The position numbers and the translations under genes are program-made. 64,000 bases of DNA from Lasiodiplodia sp. COLG20 (Eukaryota; Ascomycota; Dothideomycetes; Botryosphaeriales; Botryosphaeriaceae), in assembly GCA_009801085.1 (NCBI GenBank), contig VNWV01000002.1:1488001-1552000 (forward strand). The letters are read 5' to 3'. Below are positions 56,401 to 64,000 of the stretch, in pieces. Positions within the stretch are counted from its first letter, which is position 1; each line of letters begins with the position of its first letter. The notes beneath the pieces are model-generated. The model ran no database searches. It was given only the letters and a program-made list of their open reading frames with translations, and was not told where the DNA came from.

Positions 56401-57257
56401 CCTGGAGAACTGGACCTCAAAGCTTTGAGTCGGTTACCGTACTTGAGAGCCTCTGCCCTAGCTACATGCTGAACCTCAGTTCTACGGTGGCGTTTGGGGA
56501 TAAGGTGCTCCTCGCGGCTTAGGCATGCGTCGGTCTGTTCTGAATCGCCGTCTTTGTGACCCTCTGTGACTTCAACATATCTGTTGCTCGAAAACGATCT
56601 ATCCGTCGCCGGACTCCAGTCGTCGTTATCGTCCTTGAAATTCGGCAGCAGTATGGCAGGTGAAGAACTAGAGGGGGGATTCCTTTTATCTTCACGATAG
56701 ACCATTCGCTCTGGCCTCGATATTCCATGTCGTTGACTGCTTTTTCCACCACTGAAATCCTGGGCGAGTGTCGGGGATGGTGGAGGAGGAAAGGATACGG
56801 CAGGGCGCTTTACATCAGCGGAATATTCTCTGTGACTGACATTGATCCGCTCGCGCCTCGTGGTGTCTGGCATCCGTTGTTCGGGCCGAGTCTTTGAGAC
56901 TGATCTTACGGAACCAGTTCTCCGCTTGTTGTCTGCGGGCGAATCTAGAAAATGTCGCCCATTCAATTCGCTGCTACCCGGAAAACCCCCTGACAGTTTT
57001 CTAAACTCAAACTCGTCAGCATCCATGCCTTTTTCTCCTATGCCTTTAGCTGAATCCCTTCCGTAGCTTCCGAAATCTCCTACAACCCAGGGGTCTGGAC
57101 TGGATACGCGACTTTCTTGTTCGGGATCTCGCGTCTGAGGCTGTGAAGCTGCCTTCGCTTTGATTGTATCCTTCTGGCGTTTCCCAAGTACAAAAAGGCT
57201 TTGGTGCTCGCGCGCTTCCTTTCCAGTTGTCTGGTCTTGCGAAATGGTTGGGTCCAT
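53462..57257 (-). CDS. AAA+ ATPase with long N-terminal region (DUF7025-like)
   Basis: Model complement(join(53462..54309, 54388..54583, 54636..57257)), 1221 residues. Introns of 52 and 78 nt join EDTDY-FDTRFLVDVTAYL and MEKKW-VNLRVDCISP. The first in-frame ATG is at 57257; the frame is open further upstream without ATG. The first 520 residues are polar and disordered. A conserved mid-region (about 590-870: HIVLYRVDH, DVFAYHFLPQL, YLFAPADILVR, FFREVIQV) fits the domain I recall as DUF7025. The AAA module has Walker A GGPGTGKT at 1000-1007, Walker B VVLLDEAD, sensor-1 LTSNRV and arginines in FKSRIQLAL. Such AAA proteins are abundant in moulds and of unknown role. It is divergent from the DUF7708 gene 264 bases away. 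Confidence 0.88.
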
Positions 57258-57521
57258 CGGCCACGGCACGTGCTTCGACGGGAACTGTAGTGGGGATAGC
57301 TGTGGCACGGCCACGGAGTTGTTGTGGGAGCATGCATCGTGAGAAAATAGATGGTCCTTGGACAAGGCTGAGAGCGGGGTAATTGCCAATGCCAAACAAG
57401 TTACACTGCATATCGCCCCCACGCCAGCACTCGATCATGATCAGCCTCGCGTGAGTCGACCACCTCGTCTTTCCCACATTTGTGTAAAGGATCTGTTTCT
57501 TCCTAGAAAGTTGTCACAGAA
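57258..57521. promoter_or_regulatory. Short shared divergent promoter (AAA ATPase / DUF7708 gene)
   Basis: Only 264 bases separate the two start codons, so both promoters must overlap or lie inside a transcribed leader. No TATA box is obvious. Co-regulation is an inference. Confidence 0.45.
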
Positions 57522-59325
57522 ATGGCCACTGCCCAGTAAGTCTTCTGATAGTAGAAGTTAGAACAGAGCTCCATTCGGCTAAATATCTCAAGGCTCGATG
57601 CCACTGAAGAGGCGTACAACAGAGCCATCGAGCTCTACAAAAAAGCTTACCCCAACAACAAAAGCACGCTCTCAAAGCTCCAGGGAACATATAAGATCGA
57701 CGATGTCGTACATGCGGTGGCAGCAGCCAAGGAGAAATACGATCAGCGGACGAAGGATTCAAAAGCACGAAAGTGGCTGTCATACTTCTCTTCCCAAGTC
57801 ACATCCTACGGCCAGGTCCTAGACGTCCTGGCACAGCACCACCCTGAATATGTCTCGCTAGCCTGGGGAACCATAAAGTTTGTATTTATTGTAAGCTTTT
57901 CTGCCCGCAGGAGATGTCTCATCTGCTGACTTGGCCCAAGCTGGTGCTCAACCACGAGGAGATGGTCACTGAGCTTTCGCGAGCCATGTCCGAGATTGCC
58001 GACGTGCTTCCACGGGTTGAAATTCAGCTCGATATTTTCAAGGAGGAAAAGTCAATTCGAGTGGCAGTTGAAGAGCTTTATGCCGAACTCATTAAGTTCC
58101 TGTTCCGTACCCTCAAATGGTATGAGCAGAGCCCGTGGAAGCATGCCTTCACTGCCTTTGCCGCACCCTTCAAGCTCCGCTTCGAGGACTTGAAAACCGA
58201 AATTAACAGGCATGCGCGGCGAATTGATAAGCTTGCCGCCGCTTTATCTCAGGCAAAATTGGTTGCGATGCACCGTCAGCTCCAGATACTGCTCGAAGTC
58301 CAAAACAGTACAAATACTTCTTCCCAGAACTCCGAAGAATTCTTGAAAAGACTTGAGCCCATGATTGTGGAAATCATCTCAAGCATAACCAGCAAGTCAA
58401 ACAAAGCTCTGCGCAGAACTACAGCTGATCTAGAAAAGGAAATCACTCTGAATCACTTCACCACTTGACGTCCATTTCCAGGGATACCGCGTCAATTTCG
58501 CAAGATACCAGGCAAATCCAAATCGCAATGGCCCTGTCTGCCACGAAAGACACACCTCTAGGTAGCCACTTGGACGCTTTCCGCTACTGTCAGGCCATCA
58601 GCCGCGCTCGCCCAAAGCGACAAAGAATGGAGTATGCTCACCTAACACCCATTCTCAGCGCTTGGGCAGCGTCTCCCAGTTCCTCCTTCATCATCGTCGA
58701 AGGATCCGCTCCCAGCCGCTCTCAAACAAAAGACCTGGCCACCGGAGTCATCAGCGTGCTGCGAGAAGCAGGGAAGCCTACCGTCTGGGCAGTCAACGGT
58801 AGGGCCGCCCTACAGCATAGCGAAGAAGATTCGGTCCACGTCCTGAAGCATATCTGCAGCCAGATCCTTCAGGTGAACAACGAGCAAGCGATCCGACAGG
58901 TGTCGAGCCACTTCAACGCGTCCAGAGTCGAAAGCGCTGTCACCGAGTCGGATTGGCTGCAGATATTGCAGGAGAGCCTGACAGGACTGCCGGAGCTGTT
59001 CGTAGTCGTGGATCTGGAACTATTCGGCGCCGCTTTCAGTAGCAGCAGCAGCAACGCTCAGGTTCTGCTTTTCCTGCGTGCTCTGAAAGCGCTTCTCACA
59101 AACCCACAAAGGGTGCCTGTAAAAATAGCCGCATTCACCTTCCGTCGACCGCTTCTCACCGCATTGCGTTCGGATCGCCGAGAAGCGACGATTGTACCGC
59201 TGGAGCAGAAGAGAGCGGCAGCTGGCAGTCGACCGCTGCGGAGCAAAGGTGGGAGAAAGCAGAAAAACGGTTTCCGAATATGTTTAAGAACAAGTGAGGT
59301 CTGTTTCCGCGGTGGTGAAGTATGA
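57522..59325 (+). CDS. DUF7708 / NACHT-like fungal NLR-type protein, reading frame needs a third intron or is broken
   Basis: Exons 57522..57535, 57593..57890 and 57941 onward give MATAQLDATEEAYNRAIELY, then GTIKFVFILVLNHEEM and ELSRAMSEIADVLPRV, typical of DUF7708, the N-terminal domain of many fungal NACHT proteins. The frame ends in a TGA at 58466-58468, while an overlapping frame continues from about 58459 to 59325. That second part (FIIVEGSAPSRSQ, VWAVNGRAALQ, VLKHICSQIL, WLQILQESLTGLPELFVVVD) looks like the degenerate nucleotide-binding region that normally follows. An intron at 58396..58481 (86 nt, weak GTCAAA donor, good TCCATTTCCAG acceptor) gives a 536-residue protein. Without it the product is 279 residues. 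An 8-base near-duplication (CACTTCAC/CACTTGAC, 58454-58469) could instead be a frameshift. No P-loop is seen. Confidence 0.65.
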
Positions 59326-60560
59326 GGACCGGCAGGCTCGGCTCGGCTCACGGCACTGATTCCTTCGGCCCCGCATCCCAATCCCCACTCTTCGTCATCA
59401 CACCTGTGGCTGTCTTGCTGCCTCGTCATTTTTTAACCTTCGCGTTCCTGTCGTGGAGAATTTTGGCATATCGTACGAAGGCTTGAATTTTGGAACCTTG
59501 GGTCGGACCGTTACATCGAGGCATTTTCGGTCCCAGCCCCAAGTTTCACCGCCGCCTGCGCCGCTCATCTGCGCCATTATAATAGAGCCTGTGGCTCGTA
59601 TTTAATATCGCGCGGCAGGACATTACTCTTTCCCAAGTAGGTAATAATAAGACAGAGGTTAAACATTCTCGAGCAAGGCCTCTGTGGCTTTCCTCCAGCA
59701 AGGGCCAACGGCGGCGGGGGCTGTGCAATGTCGTGTGCAAGCCACTTGACTCTGTCAGTTTTCCAGGGGGTGATTGGAACGTTGTCCACAACTCTCATTG
59801 GCTCCTCTCCTACGCGCGCGCTGCGGCAAAACGGTTCTCCCCCGCTCTTACCGGTGAGATGTTCGTAATTACCGCAGCGAGTCAGCGCTCACAGCAAAGG
59901 TTGGACAGGCTGAGGGAGTGACGTGGTGCGCCGGATGAGCTGCCAAGTCCTGCAAGCTTTTCGGCTGAAAGCTTGTCATTTCTTCTGCGAAGGCTTAGCC
60001 CCATTGGTCGCCGCTGAACCCGCGCGCGTCCCGCGGGCCCGTCCTTCCAGCGGCGGTGCCCGGCGCCGTCTCAGTCGCCCTAGCGCCTGTCCTGTTCCAG
60101 TAAACTGCTGGTCAGCTCGTATCTCACAATCAAACAGCTTGCTGCCGGCTTCCCGAGCCCTGGCCCCGTCATCAGCGGAACAGCGGCAATGAGATGAGCG
60201 TCATGACGGCCGCGTTGTCGCTTACCGCGGCAGGATAGCACCTGTCGCTGCCAGGTTTTGGCTGCCAGGTTTTCAATGCCGGCCACCCCGTGTGAAATCA
60301 TGGCAGGGGCGCGGGGGGCAAAGGAAAGCGTGGCTGGTGGCGCAGATTCTGGACCCTTTTCCCACTTCAAGAACCGGCTATCATGCCTCTACTCTAGCTG
60401 CGCCTCGACGTAACGTTTCAGGCGCCGGCCTGTCCCGTCCAATCCCAAACTCCGGTCACATCTGTCAGTGCTGACCGTGCAGCTGTCACTCTCGCGGATT
60501 GGCTGCCCCGGCCGCTTGGGTGACGAAGGAACTGGAGTCAGGCAAGTGTCATCCTGCGTG
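59326..60560. other. Intergenic region
   Basis: Short frames only. The right part is the promoter of the small Cys-rich gene. Confidence 0.55.
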
Positions 60561-60568
60561 CATAAATA
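60561..60568 (+). promoter_or_regulatory. TATA-like element of the Cys-rich small gene
   Basis: CATAAATA is followed about 30-40 bases later by a CT-rich stretch, the expected transcription start region, then a 5' leader containing an intron. Confidence 0.5.
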
Positions 60569-60677
60569 CCCTTGTTTGCTCGCTGGAGAAACCTGCCTCT
60601 CTTTTCATTCCATCCTTCAATCCCAAACGCTCTCTCTGTGATACCCTTCAACTCCGTCCCATCCTCTCACTCTCCTC

Positions 60678-60732
60678 GTAAGTGTCCACTCACTATCTCC
60701 AGAGCCAAGTCTTCGCTAACGGCCGACTGCAG
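60678..60732 (+). other. Probable intron in the 5' untranslated region
   Basis: GTAAGT donor, GCTAAC branch site and TGCAG acceptor, 55 nt, in the leader 27 bases before the ATG at 60760. All three signals match the consensus of the other introns in this window. Confidence 0.7.
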
Positions 60733-60759
60733 TACTTCTCCTCACCACTCGCCATCAAA

Positions 60760-60882
60760 ATGCCCGGCTCCACCACTTCGTCTATCAAGTCCATCATCAA
60801 GCCCAAGCCCACCACCATGGGCTGCGGCGAGGAGTGCGACTGCTGCGGCTGCGAGGAATCCTGCTGGTGCGTGGTCATGTAA
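60760..60882 (+). CDS. 40-residue cysteine-rich protein, metallothionein-like
   Basis: A short gene of 41 codons. The first 19 residues are Ser/Thr/Lys-rich (MPGSTTSSIKSIIKPKPTT). The second half, MGCGEECDCCGCEESCWC, packs seven Cys into 16 residues with C-x-C, CC and C-x3-C spacing and ends VVM. That is the composition of small fungal metallothioneins, which bind Cu(I), Zn or Cd in the cytosol. The upstream TATA-like box, CT-rich leader and perfect 5' UTR intron support real, probably strong expression. Acidic residues and a Trp inside the cluster are unusual for a metallothionein, so another Cys-rich (for example lipidated or membrane-associated) role is possible. Confidence 0.65.
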   Translation: MPGSTTSSIKSIIKPKPTTMGCGEECDCCGCEESCWCVVM

Positions 60883-61803
60883 ACGGCCAATGCCCTCCGG
60901 AACGATACGAATACAACGGATACGGCGAAGGAGTTTCAAAGAGGTCTTTTCTCGGTCATTCAGTCGTCTGCATTGCGAGACGGAAGGTTATGCTTTTGAG
61001 GGGTTCATTCATGTCTACCGAGCTGCTCTCTGGCTCATCTACACAGAAAAAAAAGTCACAATTGTTGCCAATCAAATTGTTTCTTTTTCGTGGCGCTTCT
61101 TTCAGTCTTGTTTGCTTGCTCAGCTTCACTGATAATTTCAAGGAAAGAAATTAAACAACAAGCTTTGCCTCCACGCTGACCACCGCGCAACCAGTGAGGC
61201 TCAGAGTGGCATGTGTCTTCAGCCGCACCGAAAGGGATAGACCCTGCAGTCACATGTGTCCAGGAACCCGAGGCGACAACGTACTGGCGTACCAACATCT
61301 TCAATGCTTCTTTGCTCGCCTAGACCGCCCTTTTCTCCCGGAACAAGACAGGTCAGGGTAAAAATAAAGATGTTCGCTCTTGGTACCTTCGAAGCGTATA
61401 TCACGGGCTACTCTCAAGTTGGAGCTATGTCTTAGCGAGCCGAGTTTTGGAAGGAGTGTGAAGAAATTCCGCGGGCTGCACCCAGGAACAATTCGGACAA
61501 GCGAGTAGATAAGCACATTGGCGCCGTAACTAGAAGCTTCCAAACCATTCCTTGCACAACTCTGTTTACGCTAACGCTTCCGAACCAGACCTCGAACAAC
61601 CGCAACAGAAACACTACAACCCCATTAAAAAAAAAAAAAAAAAAACGAGAACTGCACGTGCATGTCGCGTGCCACTCACATTAAGGGTTCAACTCGAGTC
61701 CCTCAAATCCAACACATGACCAGGGTCGTCAGTACGACCGGAGCAAACAATTTCCTAGACAATCACTGTAAGCCCAGTCTGCAGCCATCAACACTTCATC
61801 ATC
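60883..61803. other. Intergenic region
   Basis: 3' flank of the Cys-rich gene and a 19-base A run at about 61626. No gene recognised. Confidence 0.55.
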
Positions 61804-63830
61804 TTACCAAGAGGCAGCCAAAGCATTCCCAGCAGAAGGCGTGCTGGACGGACTCCCCGGAGTAGAGCCATTGACCGGTGCACTCGGCGTCACTGCAACA
61901 ACTCCCATTAGCATTCTTCTTCCAGCTCAGCCCCGGGCACAAAGTCACCACCTACCAAAATTCCTACTCGCATTCCCCTTCTCCTCCACCAACCCCTGCC
62001 CCACCACGCTCCCCGGCGGCGCGTACCCTCCGGCATTCGTCACCGCGGCCGCGACCTCGATCCAAAAGTCGCACACAGCCCTCCCATTCTGCTCGTCCCT
62101 CACCAACGCCATCTCGAACAACCCCACATCCAGCACATTCCCAAACGCATCCGTGGCGTCATCCACCTCCGGCCACTCCGGGATGCGCGGGATACTGTTA
62201 TTCCGCTTAAACGCGTTCGGATCGCCGGCCATGGCGAGCGACGTCAGCAGGCTCCGATAACCATCAACGAAGTCGGCAGTCGCATTCGTGCTGATGAGCG
62301 ACGGGAAGAAGAACGACGGCAGCACGTCCGCGCCGTGCGTGCCAGGCGGCGCCGAGTACTGCATGTTCCACACGCGCGTGCTCGTGCCGTTCTGCTGCAG
62401 CAACGCGTCGGCGAGGAAGCGGATGTTGCACACGAACCGGCTCGCCGCCAGGACAGCCTTCAGCCTGTCGCCCTGGCTGCCGTCGTACGCCGACGTGTTG
62501 TACCGCTGCTCGACCGCCTCGGGCACGCCGTCAACGGGGTAGTAATACCGCATATACCGCTCGAAATCCCCATCCGTCTTCACGCTCTCGTCGACATACG
62601 ACGCCGCCTCGTCGCGCACGTGCGACAGCAGCACGCCGTCCAGCCCCTTCCACGCGCGGCCTTCGCGCAGCTCCAGCGCCGCCGCCTGCCGCACGAACAA
62701 CCCGTCGGCGACAGGCTGGTACGCCGAGCGCTCCTTGTACGGCGTGGACGCGCAGGCGTCGTTCGCTTTGCGCAGCGTCTCCGGGCTCGCCTCCCGCAAG
62801 CACTGCATCACCTGCTCCCCCTCGTCCCCCGCACACCCCGCCGCAGCCGAGAAGTTCGCGAACAACTCCTCCACCGCTCCCTTGCGGTCCCAGCGCGTGT
62901 CGAACGCCGGACTCTGCAGGATCGCGTTGCTGAAGAACGGATCCAGCGTCCCGCCGGCGGCTGTGATGAGATGCAAGATCCCCCCCGCCCCCGCGCTCTC
63001 TCCGAACGCGGTGACGGCGTCGGGATCGCCGCCGAGCAGCTGGATGTGCTGCGCCGTCCAGTTGAGCGCGGCGCGCATGTCGTGGATGCCGGCGTTGGGG
63101 AGGCCGTGGCGCTCTTGCGTGCTGCCGCCCAGGAAGCCGAAGGCGCCGAGGCGGTAGTTGGAGGCGATGTAGATGAGGGCGTTGTGGGAGGTTTGGAGGA
63201 GGTTCGTACCTGTGTAGAGGTCTTTGGTGCCGTAGACGTAGCCGCCCTGTGCCGGGAGGTGTTAGTTTGCTGGTGCGGAGGGACGGAGGGACGGAGGGAC
63301 GGAGGGACGGAGGGACGGAGGGAGCAGCTTTACGCCGTAGAACCAGTGGATGACGGGGAGGGGCTCAGTGTTGTTGGAGCGGAGCGCGTTGCCGGGGACG
63401 TAGACGTCCAGGTACAGGCAGTCTTCGGACGTGGCGCCGGTGAAGCCTTGGATGTTTTTGGGGTCGCCAATGCCTGTCTGGATGCAGCTGGGGCCGTACG
63501 ACCCGTCGATTAGCGTCGAGTTGACGACGGGCGGCTGCGGCTCGCGCCAGCGCAGGTTTCCCGTCGGCGGCGCGGCGTAGGGTATGTTTTTGAACGTGTA
63601 GAACTGCATCGTTAAGGTCAGCGTTGATGTCTGATAATAGCTTTGTGAACGGGCCATACGTCGTTGATTGCATCGTAAAAGCTGGCTCGTACCCGCGCAT
63701 ATGGAAGCGTTAAGATTGGTAGCGCGTCAAAGCTGGAGGTATTGACCGAAACGCCTATGGCTGCTAGAGCCGAGTTTCGCGGCGTGGAAAGCACACCTAA
63801 GAGGAGACAGGTCTTCACAAGCAGCTGCAT
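61804..63830 (-). CDS. Secreted type-B carboxylesterase / lipase
   Basis: Model complement(join(61804..61892, 61956..63246, 63334..63603, 63660..63830)), 606 residues; introns of 63, 87 and 56 nt. Signal peptide MQLLVKTCLLLGVLS with a likely cleavage near SALA. Family marks in order: IPYAAPPTGNLRWREPQPP, SEDCLYLDVYVP (Cys of the first disulfide), the oxyanion-hole motif HWFYGGGYVYG rebuilt by splicing, NYRLGAFGFL, and the nucleophile Ser231 in FGESAGAGG. HVRDEAASY probably holds the acidic residue and GTHGAD the His. It is expected to hydrolyse ester bonds outside the cell. If the last intron is not used, the frame stops at 61945 (580 residues); the intron has good signals (GTAGGT, CTAAT, TTGCAG) and adds a Ser/Pro-rich tail. 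The 87-nt intron contains an 8-bp tandem repeat. Confidence 0.9.
63277..63323 (+). repeat. 8-bp tandem repeat inside an esterase intron
   Basis: GGAGGGAC is repeated five times perfectly, with a partial sixth copy, filling about half of the 87-nt second intron of the carboxylesterase gene. Confidence 0.9.
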
Positions 63831-64000
63831 TTGTTCCGTTGGGATCTTCAGCAGACGGAGGAAACATTGTCCTACAGGATTCACTCGGGAAAGGGGTTAC
63901 ACTAGACTTTAGCTATAGCTTGTCCCGTTTAAAGTTCCCGCGTGATGGGATCGCGTGGTCGTGATTACGTCATGGATGCCTGAGGCATAACGCGGGTTTC
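63831..64000. other. Upstream region of the carboxylesterase
   Basis: Promoter-side flank up to the window edge. No gene or clear TATA box seen. Confidence 0.5.

Noticed and set aside
62335..63513. 392-residue plus-strand frame opposite the carboxylesterase
   Set aside because: Arg/Val-rich antisense frame crossing an intron of a well-supported gene.

Overview
The window is nuclear DNA of a filamentous ascomycete (Pezizomycotina, possibly Dothideomycetes; the class is a guess). Most genes are broken by short GT...AG introns (49-117 nt, a 225-nt one in histone H4) with CTAAC/CTGAC-like branch sites. The gene set is typical of moulds: cyanide hydratase, SSK1, RSR1, EMC1, histone H4, a CBM18 chitin-binding protein and a DUF7708 protein. 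There are no operons, ribosome-binding sites or CRISPR arrays.

Layout. 0-5 kb: a secreted CBM18 protein cut by the left edge (minus strand), an intron-containing tRNA-Leu(CAG), and a decayed dispersed repeat. 5-9 kb: cyanide hydratase and a coiled-coil membrane protein, convergent. 9.1-11.3 kb: a cluster of duplicated, MITE-like inverted-repeat elements and microsatellite-rich DNA. 11.3-17.3 kb: a secretory-pathway membrane protein, an NmrA/isoflavone-reductase-like oxidoreductase and histone H4, all minus strand. 18.5-23.2 kb: a broken copy and an intact copy of one RING-finger gene in the same orientation. 23.8-31.6 kb: a degenerate-motif SDR, EMC1 and RSR1. 31.6-36.9 kb: a long stretch with no recognisable gene. 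36.9-46.5 kb: methylcrotonyl-CoA carboxylase beta subunit, a leucine-rich protein and the response regulator SSK1. 48.9-52.8 kb: a 1287-residue secreted Ser/Ala-rich protein with Kex2-type sites and a two-cysteine C-terminal octapeptide. 53.5-59.3 kb: a divergent pair, an AAA+ ATPase and a DUF7708 protein. 60.8 kb: a 40-residue cysteine-rich, metallothionein-like gene. 61.8-63.8 kb: a secreted type-B carboxylesterase.

The genes do not form one pathway. Several concern the surface or the environment: CBM18 protein, cyanide hydratase, SSK1 (osmotic and oxidative stress), Ser/Ala-rich secreted protein, Cys-rich peptide, carboxylesterase. Others are core functions: H4, EMC1, RSR1, MCC beta. The AAA/DUF7708 pair resembles the NLR-like signalling repertoire of moulds. 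Intergenic regions carry degraded repeats whose copies differ largely, though not only, by C/T and G/A changes, which is compatible with RIP but was not quantified.

Splice sites were placed by eye from consensus signals, frame and family resemblance. Family names come from recognised motifs, not from searches.
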